Shown here: piece after piece, positions 8,000-15,536 of the stretch | Numbering within the stretch: the first letter of the stretch is position 1 | How the letters are laid out: every line of letters starts with the position of its first letter | Origin: Mycolicibacterium sarraceniae | Lineage (GTDB): Bacteria > Actinomycetota > Actinomycetes > Mycobacteriales > Mycobacteriaceae | Reading direction: 5' to 3' | Assembly: GCF_010731875.1 (NCBI RefSeq) | Contig: NZ_AP022595.1 | Coordinates: 868,001-932,000 of the forward strand | Length of the DNA stretch: 64,000 bases | The notes under the pieces: model-generated | The model's database searches: none | Told to the model about the DNA's origin: nothing | The model's input: the letters and a program-made list of their open reading frames with translations, nothing else | Program-made: the position numbers and the translations under genes

Positions 8000-8072
8000 G
8001 CCCCTATAGCTCAGTCGGTAGAGCTACGGACTTTTAATCCGCAGGTCCCAGGTTCGAGCCCTGGTGGGGGCA
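8000..8072 (+). tRNA. tRNA-Lys (TTT)
   Basis: 73 nt. The acceptor GCCCCTA pairs with TGGGGGC. Anticodon loop CTTTTAA carries TTT. T loop TTCGAGC. The CCA is not encoded. Opposite strand to the other three tRNAs. Confidence 0.95.
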
Positions 8073-8154
8073 CCGCATAGGCAAAGGAAGAGGCCAGGGG
8101 AGAGGCCTTTCCGAGATCGCCCGTCGTTACTGGGGGTGACCTATCGTGGACCGC

Positions 8155-8802
8155 ATGAATGACACGGTGCCGCAGCCCGCGGGCAGCGCTGGGCACGGTC
8201 CGCGCCGCGGCGTCGACCGAGCCACCGGCCGTCACGTGATCGCCCGGTTGGCCGGGCCTGATCACGACCACACCGTGCGCGCCGTCGTGGACCAACTCTC
8301 TGGCGAGCAGAGTGCCGTCGACGCCATCGTCGACGACGCGGTCTCCGATCCTGAACGCCTGGAGTCCCTGGAGCGCCTCGGCCGTTTCGACGAAACCAGG
8401 AACCCGACTCTCGATCGCGTCGCGGTCTTGGTCGCCGAGGCTTTGGGGACCCCGATGGCGGCAGTGTCCGTCGTGTACCCCGACCGGCAGGTCCTGGCGG
8501 GGTCCAACACGAGCGACGAGGCGATGCCCCGAGTCGCGCCGCTCGCGATGTCGATCTGCAAATTCACCGTAGCCAGCCGGGAGGCGCTGGTGGTCGACGG
8601 CACCGGGGCCCATCCGATGCTCTGGGATCATCCCGCGGTGGTGAGCGGCGCAGTGCTGGCGGACGCGGGGGTCCCGTTGATCGACAGCAAGGAATATGTG
8701 GCTGGCACGTTGTGCACGTGGGACACTCGCCCGCGGCACTGGTCCAGTGCCCAGATCCAGATCCAGATCCTCAACGATCTCGCCGATCCACACGGTGCAT
8801 GA
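8155..8802 (+). CDS. GAF domain-containing protein
   Basis: About 215 residues, hydrophilic. A GAF fold covers roughly the C-terminal two thirds: LDRVAVLVAEALGTPMAAVSVVYPDRQVLAGS, SICKFTVASREALVVDG, and YVAGTLCTWDTRPRHWS near the end. Such domains bind small ligands or redox groups and act in signalling. No kinase, cyclase or DNA-binding domain is attached, so it may be a stand-alone sensor. ATG 8155 is preferred because TATCGT ends 7 nt before it (leaderless pattern); GTG 8146 is in frame and is the alternative. It precedes the sugar transferase. Confidence 0.75.
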   Translation: MNDTVPQPAGSAGHGPRRGVDRATGRHVIARLAGPDHDHTVRAVVDQLSGEQSAVDAIVDDAVSDPERLESLERLGRFDETRNPTLDRVAVLVAEALGTPMAAVSVVYPDRQVLAGSNTSDEAMPRVAPLAMSICKFTVASREALVVDGTGAHPMLWDHPAVVSGAVLADAGVPLIDSKEYVAGTLCTWDTRPRHWSSAQIQIQILNDLADPHGA

Positions 8803-8902
8803 ACTCTGTCAATGTTCGCCGCGCAGGGGGGACACATGACTCGACGGGTAGCAAAATCGGCTGGCGTCCGCCTTGTGATTCAGTGGGTGATGTGAGCGGA
8901 TC

Positions 8903-10396
8903 ATGGCAATACGGGTTCTTCGCGTCGAGAATTCGCCGGCGTCGCCGGCGTCGCCGGTAGGCACCGGCACGCCCCCAACACGCCGGAAGACGTTTGCCGA
9001 GCGGGTCCGCACCCACCCATTGAGCACCACCATCACGGTTGCCATCGACGTGCTGTCCGTCTCACTGGCGACCGTGATCGGGGTGCGGTGGGCGATGTCG
9101 ACCCCGGACTACCCTCCCGACCTGTCGTTGGCCATCCTGTACGTGCCGGTCGTGATCTTCATGCTGTCCATACGTGGGGTTTACCGACGCCGTCTGAAAC
9201 GGGAATTCCTCGACGAGATCGGACCGATCGAGGCGACCGTCGCGATCGCGACGATGTTCTTGCTCAGCGGCTTGACGATCACGAACGAAGCCGGTCGCCC
9301 AGGTGCCGCCGTGCTCAAGATCTGGATCTGCGCAGCGGTTCTCATGCCAGTGGCGCGGCTCGTCCGGGTGGTGATAAAGCGTAGCTTGCGACGCAATCAC
9401 CATCCCCAGGAGCCGACCCTGATCGTGGGCAACGGTCGCGTGGCCGGCCACATCATCAGCCGCCTCAAGGAATTCCCGGAATACGGCTTGGAGCCGGTCG
9501 GCATCGTCGATGCCGAACCGTGGTTCGGCCAGCCGGGCTACCCTAGGCCCAATCTTCCCTATCTGGGGCATCCGGAGAACATCGACAAGGCGATCCGGCA
9601 GACCAGTGCCCAGAATGTCGTCATCGCTTTCTCACGCACTCAGGATCAGGTGCTGACCCACGTGGTGCGGGCAGCCCATCAGAACGGGCTGCGGGTGTGG
9701 GTGGTGCCGCGCATGTTCGACACGATCGGCGAGCGCGCGCGGATCGAGCATGTCGGTGGTACACCCTTGCTTGCGTTGCCGCAAACCGATCCCCGGGGAT
9801 GGCAGTTTGCCGTCAAACATATCTTCGACCGGGTGATGGCCGCCTTCCTGCTGCTGCTGATCTCGCCGATGTTCCTGACTCTGGTGGTGCTCGTGAAACT
9901 CAGCTCGCCGGGACCGATCTTCTTCAGCCAGCCGCGGGTGGGCCGTGACGGACGGGTCTTCGAATGCCTCAAGTTCCGCTCGATGCGGGCGACCCAAGCA
10001 TCCGATACCGCGTTCCAGCTCAAGACCGACGCCGCGCCCGGCGGCGTCGAAGGCATCGATCGACGCACCAAGATCGGCAAGATCTTGCGCGCCACGTCGT
10101 TGGACGAACTTCCGCAGTTCATCAACGTCCTGCGCGGTGAGATGAGCCTGGTCGGTCCGCGACCGGAGCGCCCGGAATTCGTGGAGCTGTTCGAGGCCCA
10201 AATCCAGCGCTACGGCGAGCGTCATCGAGTGCAAGCCGGTGTCACGGGCTGGGCCCAGGTGCACGGCTTGCGGGGACAGACATCGATCGCCGATCGCGCC
10301 GAATGGGATAACTACTACATCGAGAACTGGTCGCTCGCGCTCGACATCAAGATCCTGGCGCTGACCGTGCCGGCCGTCCTTCGCCGCACCGAATAA
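8903..10396 (+). CDS. Polyprenyl-phosphate sugar phosphotransferase (exopolysaccharide priming enzyme)
   Basis: 497 residues. The N-terminal half has several membrane segments (about residues 38-160) and a CoA-binding-like Rossmann region (LIVGNGRVAGHIISRL, about 170-280). A further membrane helix (MAAFLLLLISPMFLTLVVLVKL) leads into the catalytic bacterial sugar transferase domain. Its signatures are PIFFSQPRVGRDG, the FECLKFRSM region, TSLDELPQFINVLRGEMSLVGPRP and the C-terminal GVTGWAQVHG. It should transfer a sugar phosphate from a nucleotide sugar to polyprenyl phosphate at the membrane, starting glycan synthesis. No other glycan genes are adjacent, so the product is unknown. Confidence 0.9.
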   Translation: MAIRVLRVENSPASPASPVGTGTPPTRRKTFAERVRTHPLSTTITVAIDVLSVSLATVIGVRWAMSTPDYPPDLSLAILYVPVVIFMLSIRGVYRRRLKREFLDEIGPIEATVAIATMFLLSGLTITNEAGRPGAAVLKIWICAAVLMPVARLVRVVIKRSLRRNHHPQEPTLIVGNGRVAGHIISRLKEFPEYGLEPVGIVDAEPWFGQPGYPRPNLPYLGHPENIDKAIRQTSAQNVVIAFSRTQDQVLTHVVRAAHQNGLRVWVVPRMFDTIGERARIEHVGGTPLLALPQTDPRGWQFAVKHIFDRVMAAFLLLLISPMFLTLVVLVKLSSPGPIFFSQPRVGRDGRVFECLKFRSMRATQASDTAFQLKTDAAPGGVEGIDRRTKIGKILRATSLDELPQFINVLRGEMSLVGPRPERPEFVELFEAQIQRYGERHRVQAGVTGWAQVHGLRGQTSIADRAEWDNYYIENWSLALDIKILALTVPAVLRRTE

Positions 10397-10411
10397 AACC
10401 TCGACAACAAC

Positions 10412-10496
10412 GCGGTTAGCTGGCGTGTGAAAAACACCCGGTGCGGGTACAAGACAGCTAACGCAGCGGGGAGCGGTGGTGTCCCGATTCACACGC
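10412..10496 (+). promoter_or_regulatory. Candidate structured mRNA leader
   Basis: GTTAGCTG (10415-10422) pairs with CAGCTAAC (10455-10462), enclosing two small hairpins (GTGT-gaaaa-ACAC and a CCG/CGG stem), so a three-way junction is possible. GCGTGTGAA (10423-10431) can instead pair over 9 bp with TTCACACGC (10488-10496), just before the AGGAG of the next gene. Two exclusive folds near a ribosome site suggest a leader switch. No known riboswitch class is recognised. Confidence 0.35.
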
Positions 10497-10511
10497 GCCA
10501 CAGGAGTACAC

Positions 10512-10670
10512 ATGAGTCACCCCGCTGTCACATCAACCGCCGTCATTCGTTACGCGATCGCCGAGCAAGTCCGGCGAATGGGTGGCAGCGAACAGGACAT
10601 CGACGACATCGCTTTCGCGGCTTCGTATGCGGTGATGTGCTGGAGTTTGACTGCCCCGCAAAGTATTTGA
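10512..10670 (+). CDS. Small conserved-looking hypothetical protein (52 aa)
   Basis: ATG 10512 follows AGGAG by 5 nt. The peptide (SHPAVTSTAVIRYAIAEQV, then an acidic QDIDDIAFAASYAVMCWS stretch) looks helical and amphipathic, with no signal peptide or membrane span. I do not recognise a family. It follows the candidate structured leader, which is the main reason to think it is expressed. Confidence 0.55.
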   Translation: MSHPAVTSTAVIRYAIAEQVRRMGGSEQDIDDIAFAASYAVMCWSLTAPQSI

Positions 10671-10741
10671 CGTCTACGTCATAGCGCCGGACCGGCTGGA
10701 CTGAGCCCGCCCACAGCATGTGCGCTCAGAGACTCTGAGGC

Positions 10742-11764
10742 CTACGGCGAGCGCTGGACCGGGCAGGCTCCCAGATAATGAATTCCCTTGTCGCGCTCGC
10801 CAGCTGGCGGCAGATTTCGGGCAGGGGTGTGCACCAACGCCGCGTCGGCGGCAATTCTGCCGGTGGCCCGATCCCAGCCGGCGCGGGCGCGCGGATGCAT
10901 CCGCCGCCGTTTGGGCAGTAGCTTGAATGCCAGGTTGACCGACCGGCCGAACAACCGGTGTAGCCGCTCGTCGCGTGGGGACCACGTGTATCCCATCAGA
11001 TCGCGCACCGGCTCGTTGTACAGGCCGACCGTCACCCACACGGCGAACGGCCCGAGCACCTTGAGGTAGGCCGACCAGACGAAATCCGGAATCCATTGCA
11101 GCGAAGGATGTTTCGGCATCGTGGACAGATCGAGGACCTCACGGGTGGCGTGGTTGTTCTCCAGCACATTGCGACACATGTGGTCCCAGTAGACCTGGAA
11201 TTCCTCCCAGCTACCGGGGACCGGCCGCATGCTCATGCCGTACATCCGATACCAGGTGACATGCTCGTCGAACAGCTGGCGCTTCTGGTCTTCGGTGAGA
11301 CCGTCCCCGAAGTACTCCGCGGTCAACACGGTGCCCATGAAGAACGTTGAGTGTGCCCAATAAAAGACGTCTGGATTCAGTGCGCTGTAGCGACGCCCTT
11401 GAGCATCAACACCTTTGATCGGAATGTGATAGTCGCGCACCGCGGCGCCCGTCATCGGCGCCCGGTCGCCGTCGAACACCACGCCGCCGATCGGGTACAG
11501 CGAACGCAGCAGCCGCGGCAGGCGCTCCATGAAAAAAATCGAGTGCTCCTCGACCGCCGCACCGAGCTGAGGATGCATGTTCTGCATCGAGCCGGCCCAT
11601 GGCCCCTGCAGCAGCCCCCGCCAGTCGCCGAAGTATTTCCACGTCAATGAGTCAGGCCCGAGCACATCGGGCGGGGCGTCGTAAGATCCAGTCACCGGGC
11701 AACCGGCAGCCGCCGCCGCGCCCTCGCTGGTGACTGGGGACACGTCAGACGTATCTTGTCTCAA
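10742..11764 (-). CDS. Oxygenase MpaB family protein (DUF2236)
   Basis: 340 residues with no signal peptide. The DUF2236/MpaB fold is seen from the DYHIPIKGVDAQGRRYSALNPDVFYWAHSTF block, whose His residues are the presumed haem or metal ligands, and the later TWYRMYGMSMRPVP segment. Relatives include latex-clearing protein and the fungal MpaB oxygenase, haem proteins that cleave C=C bonds; the substrate here is unknown. Divergently transcribed from a TetR regulator 70 bp away, which probably controls it. Confidence 0.8.
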   Translation of the reverse strand: MRQDTSDVSPVTSEGAAAAAGCPVTGSYDAPPDVLGPDSLTWKYFGDWRGLLQGPWAGSMQNMHPQLGAAVEEHSIFFMERLPRLLRSLYPIGGVVFDGDRAPMTGAAVRDYHIPIKGVDAQGRRYSALNPDVFYWAHSTFFMGTVLTAEYFGDGLTEDQKRQLFDEHVTWYRMYGMSMRPVPGSWEEFQVYWDHMCRNVLENNHATREVLDLSTMPKHPSLQWIPDFVWSAYLKVLGPFAVWVTVGLYNEPVRDLMGYTWSPRDERLHRLFGRSVNLAFKLLPKRRRMHPRARAGWDRATGRIAADAALVHTPARNLPPAGERDKGIHYLGACPVQRSP

Positions 11765-11834
11765 CTGATGGCCTTCCCACTGGCGCGCGAGGCACTCTGA
11801 CTACACGCGTTGTCATCACGAGCTTAGGAGCGAT

Positions 11835-12431
11835 GTGACGTCGGGTCAACGACGGGGCCGCTGGGCGGGCGTCCCCCTGCCGGACCGTCAGGCGCTGCGC
11901 CGGGACGAGCTGATCGCCGCCGGGGTGACCCTGCTCGGCAGCGCGGGTGGCCCGGCGCTGACGGTACGGGCGGTCTGCCGGCATGCCGGTCTAACCGAAC
12001 GGTACTTCTACGAAAGCTTCTCCGACCGGGACGAGTTCGTGCGCGCCGTTTACGACGACGTCTGCAATCGCGCGATGACGGCGCTGATGTCGGCAGGTAC
12101 GCCACGCGAGGCGGTCGAGAGGTTCGTGGCCCTCATGGTCGACGATCCGGTGCGCGGGCGCGTGCTGCTGCTGGCGCCAGAGGTGGAACCCGTGCTGATC
12201 CACTCCGGGGCGGAATGGATGCCGAGTTTCATCGAACTGCTGCAAAGCAAACTGATCACCGTCAGCGATCCGGTACTGCAGAAGATGATGGCCACCGGCC
12301 TGATCGGTGCGCTGACCGCCCTGTTCACCGCCTACTTGGACGGCAGATTGCCGGCCTCTCGCGAGCAGTTCATCGACTACTGCGTCGAACTGCTCCTCAG
12401 TCGCGCGCCGAGTTATCCGCCGGCGACCTGA
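11835..12431 (+). CDS. TetR/AcrR family transcriptional regulator
   Basis: 198 residues. N-terminal helix-turn-helix (about 20-65): RDELIAAGVTLLGSAGGPALTVRAVCRHAGLTERYFYESFSDRDE. The C-terminal ligand domain is variable, as usual. GTG start. It shares a short divergent promoter region with the MpaB-family oxygenase gene and probably represses it. Its last 19 nt overlap the broken secreted-protein gene on the other strand. Confidence 0.88.
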   Translation: MTSGQRRGRWAGVPLPDRQALRRDELIAAGVTLLGSAGGPALTVRAVCRHAGLTERYFYESFSDRDEFVRAVYDDVCNRAMTALMSAGTPREAVERFVALMVDDPVRGRVLLLAPEVEPVLIHSGAEWMPSFIELLQSKLITVSDPVLQKMMATGLIGALTALFTAYLDGRLPASREQFIDYCVELLLSRAPSYPPAT

Positions 12432-12843
12432 CCCGCCTCGCCGGGCACGTTGCCGGTCTGCTCGAGTTCAGCAGACTCGCTCTGCTGCGCTTTGGCCTGA
12501 GCGTCGGCGAGCTTCTGCTCGTAGGTGGCGCGGACGGCACGGCCTTCCGGGCTGCCGATCGAGTTGCCTGGCCCACCGGCAGTCGCGAACGTGTTGTTGC
12601 AGTTCAGGTACAGCAGCACCCGTCTGCCGGGGTTGCTACCGCTGGAATCGAGGAAGTCGGCAGGAAGCTGCCAACCCGGGTCGCGATAGTGGCCGACTGG
12701 CCCGCACCACTGATCGCCTGCGAGGCGTCCGCGTACGTCTGCCCCGCGTATTCGTTGGTCGCCGAGGCGATACCAGAACCGACCACCGCCAACGCCGCAG
12801 CGGCACCAACAGCGGCAGTGCCAATGGCGACATGCTTGTCCAC
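12413..12843 (-). pseudogene. Secreted mycobacterial protein, frameshifted by a small deletion
   Basis: The first frame gives a signal peptide (MDKHVAIGTAAVGAAAALAV, then GIASA) and a mature start EYAGQTYADASQAIS up to VGSFLPT, then leaves register at about 12660. The family continuation (FLDSSG, LLYLNCNNTFA, PGNS, SPEGRAV and an acidic tail) resumes in another frame to the stop at 12413. TTCCT occurs at both edges of the lesion, consistent with a slipped deletion that removed the central segment. The family is a small secreted protein of unknown function common in mycobacteria. Confidence 0.65.
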
Positions 12844-12960
12844 GTCTCACGACCGCCGGACATGTGCTTTACCTGTGCGTTTGGGTACTAAATGCTGGTG
12901 GCAATCAGTGCGCAAATAGTACTGTCGCTCCTGCGAGTGCGCAGTGCCGCGCAATCACGG

Positions 12961-13005
12961 CCACCACGGCCACCACGGCCACCACGGCCACCACGGCCAC
13001 CACGG
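12961..13005. repeat. Tandem 9-bp repeat (CCACCACGG x5)
   Basis: Five exact copies of CCACCACGG with a partial copy on the left, in the 319-bp stretch between the secreted-protein pseudogene and desA1. The unit length is a multiple of three, but no convincing gene covers it. A VNTR-like locus. Confidence 0.9.
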
Positions 13006-13096
13006 CCCACGATCCCGGTCTCGTCGCGATCGGGCCAGGTCAGCGATGTTTTACCGCAAGCTGGTGCAGACTGCGGCGACATGCCAAGTCAGGAGC

Positions 13097-13159
13097 TTGA
13101 ATGTCACCGGGATACACAGATATATTGAGTGCAACCACTAGGAACAGATAACTGGAGGG
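13097..13159 (+). promoter_or_regulatory. Likely desA1 promoter and Shine-Dalgarno
   Basis: TTGAAT (13097-13102) and TATATT (13121-13126) are spaced by 18 bp, a near-consensus housekeeping promoter. GGAGGG (13154-13159) lies 3 nt before the desA1 ATG. Apart from this promoter and the tandem repeat, I see nothing else between 12844 and 13162. Confidence 0.6.
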
Positions 13160-13162
13160 TTC

Positions 13163-14158
13163 ATGTCGCAAGACCTGACCGATCTTGATCTCCTGCGCCA
13201 GCTGGAGCCGGTGGCGGAGAAGCTCATCAATCGCCACCTCACGATGGCCAAGGACTGGAACCCCCACGATTACATCCCGTGGTCGGAGGGCAAGAACTAC
13301 TACGCCCTCGGCGGCCAGGACTGGGATCCCGAGCAGTCCAAGCTGTCCGAAGTCGCCCGCACGGCGATGGTGCAGAATCTCCTGACCGAGGACAACCTGC
13401 CCTCGTATCACCGCGAGATCGCGATGAACTTCTCCATGGACGGTGCCTGGGGCTACTGGGTCAACCGGTGGACGGCTGAGGAGAACCGGCACGGCATCGC
13501 GATCCGCGACTACCTCGTGGTGACCCGCAACTGCGATCCGGTCGAGCTGGAAGAGCTGCGCGTGGAGCAGATGACCCGCGGCTTCTCCCCCGGCCAGAAC
13601 CAGCAGGGCGATATGTTCGCCGACAGCCTGTTCGACTCGGTGATGTACGTCAGCTTCCAGGAGCTCGCCACCCGGGTGTCGCACCGCAACACCGGCAAGG
13701 CCTGCAGTGATCCGGTCGCCGAGCAACTGCTGGCCAGGATCTCCAACGACGAGAACCTGCACATGATCTTCTATCGCGACGTCAGTGAGGCCGGTTTCGA
13801 TATCGCACCCAACCAGGCGATGACATCGCTACACCGGGTGCTGCGCAACTTCAAGATGCCCGGCTACACCGTGCCGGACTTCCGGCGCAAGGCCGTCATC
13901 ATCGCCATGGGCGGCGTGTACGACCCGCGCATCCACCTCGACGACGTCGTGATGCCGGTGCTGAAGAAGTGGCGCATCTTCGAGCGCAACGATTTCACCG
14001 GCGAAGCCGCACGGCTGCGCGACGATCTGGCCGAGCTGATCAAGGAACTCGAAGAGACCTGCGACAAATTCGAGGAAGCGAAGGTCCGCAAGCTGGACCG
14101 CGACGCGAAGCTCGCCGAGAAGCGCAGCGCCAAGGCACTGGCAGGGGCGGCGACATAG
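13163..14158 (+). CDS. desA1: Acyl-[ACP] desaturase DesA1
   Basis: 331 residues, close to M. tuberculosis Rv0824c in sequence and position. Soluble diiron desaturase of mycolic-acid synthesis, introducing a double bond into acyl-ACP. Iron ligands are visible as the ENR-H pair (TAEENRHG, about residue 105) and a second ISNDENLHMIFYRD motif (about residue 195). Other hallmarks: NPHDYIPWSEGKNYYALGG near the N-terminus and GGVYDPRIHLDDVVMPVLKKW. It has a near-consensus promoter and GGAGGG site. The dus gene follows with overlap, so the two are likely co-transcribed. Confidence 0.95.
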   Translation: MSQDLTDLDLLRQLEPVAEKLINRHLTMAKDWNPHDYIPWSEGKNYYALGGQDWDPEQSKLSEVARTAMVQNLLTEDNLPSYHREIAMNFSMDGAWGYWVNRWTAEENRHGIAIRDYLVVTRNCDPVELEELRVEQMTRGFSPGQNQQGDMFADSLFDSVMYVSFQELATRVSHRNTGKACSDPVAEQLLARISNDENLHMIFYRDVSEAGFDIAPNQAMTSLHRVLRNFKMPGYTVPDFRRKAVIIAMGGVYDPRIHLDDVVMPVLKKWRIFERNDFTGEAARLRDDLAELIKELEETCDKFEEAKVRKLDRDAKLAEKRSAKALAGAAT

Positions 14159-15318
14159 GCGAACCCACCCAGACTGCCTCCGGGCTGCGGATCGGGCCCT
14201 TCGCCCTTCGCAGCCCGGTTGTCTTGGCACCCATGGCCGGCGTCACCAACGTCGCCTTCCGCACCCTGTGCCGCGAGCTCGAAGAGCAACGTATCGGAAC
14301 CGTATCGGGCCTCTACGTCTGCGAGATGGTGACGGCCCGCGCACTCGTCGAACGTCATCCCGTGACCATGCATATGACAACGTTCGCGCCGCAGGAATCA
14401 CCGCGCTCGCTACAGCTGTACACCGTGGACCCGGCCACCACCTACGAGGCCGTCCGGATGATCGTCACCGAGGACCTCGCCGACCATATCGACATGAACT
14501 TCGGCTGCCCGGTGCCCAAGGTCACCCGCCGCGGCGGCGGGGCGGCCCTGCCCTACAAGCGCCGCCTTTTCGGCCAGATCGTGGCCGCAGCCGTCCGCGC
14601 CACCGAAGGCAGCTCGGTTCCAGTGACGGTGAAGTTCCGGATCGGGATCGACGACGCCCACCGCACGCACCTCGATGCCGGCCGGATCGCTGAACAGGAA
14701 GGCGCCGCCGCGGTCGCGTTGCACGCCAGAACCGCGGCCCAGCGCTATTCAGGCACCGCCGACTGGGAGCAGATCGGGCTCCTCAAGGAGGCGGTGACCA
14801 CGATCCCGGTGCTCGGAAATGGCGATATCTTCGAGGCCAGCGATGCCCTGGCGATGATGGCGGCGACGGGGTGTGACGGAGTCGTCATCGGCCGCGGCTG
14901 CCTGGGTCGGCCGTGGCTGTTCGCCGAACTCTCCGCGGCATTCACCGGCTCCCCCACCCCGACCCCGCCGACCTTGGGTGAAGTCACCGACATCGTCCGG
15001 CGTCACGGCGCGCTACTGGCCGACCACTTCGGCGAAGACAAGGGCATGCGTGACATCCGCAAGCACGTCGCCTGGTACCTGCACGGGTTTCCCGCCGGCG
15101 CCGACATCAGGCGGGCGTTGGCACTGGTCAAGACGCTTTCTGAGCTAGACATGCTGCTCGGCCGCCTCGATCGGGACGTGCCGTTCCCGGACGCGGCGAC
15201 AGGGCCGCGCGGACGTCAGGGATCCGCGTCGTCCGTCACGCTGCCCGAGGGCTGGCTCGACGATCCGGATGACTGCACCGTGCCGGCCGGAGCCGATGTG
15301 ATGAACTCCGGCGGCTGA
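14155..15318 (+). CDS. dus: tRNA-dihydrouridine synthase (DusB-like)
   Basis: About 387 residues; counterpart of Rv0823c. FMN-binding TIM barrel that reduces uridines in the tRNA D-loop. Visible: VVLAPMAGVTNVAFR (strand 1), DHIDMNFGCPVPKVTRRGGG with the catalytic Cys, VTVKFRIGIDD, LHARTAAQRYSG, and VLGNGDIF plus VVIGRGCLGRPWLF for phosphate binding. The start is uncertain. No ATG/GTG/TTG lies where homology begins (14155-14221): ATA 14155 overlaps the desA1 stop, CTG is at 14185, GTG 13969 is deep inside desA1, and TTG 14224 or ATG 14233 would cut strand 1. Confidence 0.88.
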   Translation: MGEPTQTASGLRIGPFALRSPVVLAPMAGVTNVAFRTLCRELEEQRIGTVSGLYVCEMVTARALVERHPVTMHMTTFAPQESPRSLQLYTVDPATTYEAVRMIVTEDLADHIDMNFGCPVPKVTRRGGGAALPYKRRLFGQIVAAAVRATEGSSVPVTVKFRIGIDDAHRTHLDAGRIAEQEGAAAVALHARTAAQRYSGTADWEQIGLLKEAVTTIPVLGNGDIFEASDALAMMAATGCDGVVIGRGCLGRPWLFAELSAAFTGSPTPTPPTLGEVTDIVRRHGALLADHFGEDKGMRDIRKHVAWYLHGFPAGADIRRALALVKTLSELDMLLGRLDRDVPFPDAATGPRGRQGSASSVTLPEGWLDDPDDCTVPAGADVMNSGG

Positions 15319-15536
15319 ACCGAGACGGTCTCGACATCTGGGCGAGCTAGCGGCCGGCGGGGTTGTCTCAGTACGCTGATGGTCTTGTCGTGTAGGCCAC
15401 TGAAGTGGCGGACCCCCACCCAATACTGCTACAAGACATAGGACCGTTGACACGGCCGCGCATCGGTGCCCGGCCGGACCGGATTTGCAGGCCCATCGAG
15501 CCGCAAGACCGAACCAGAGTCGGAGGCGACTGGAAC

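Noticed and set aside
8756..8772. Triple CAGATC repeat
   Set aside because: It lies inside the GAF gene coding for a short Gln-Ile repeat; too short to be meaningful.
8936..8958. GTCGCCGGC tandem repeat
   Set aside because: Codes for an Ala-Ser-Pro repeat in the disordered start of the sugar transferase; simple coding repeat.
9632..10513. Minus-strand open frame (293 codons)
   Set aside because: Antisense to the catalytic domain of the sugar transferase; no family pattern.
12961..13005. CRISPR array
   Set aside because: Units are 9 bp, directly adjacent, with no spacers.
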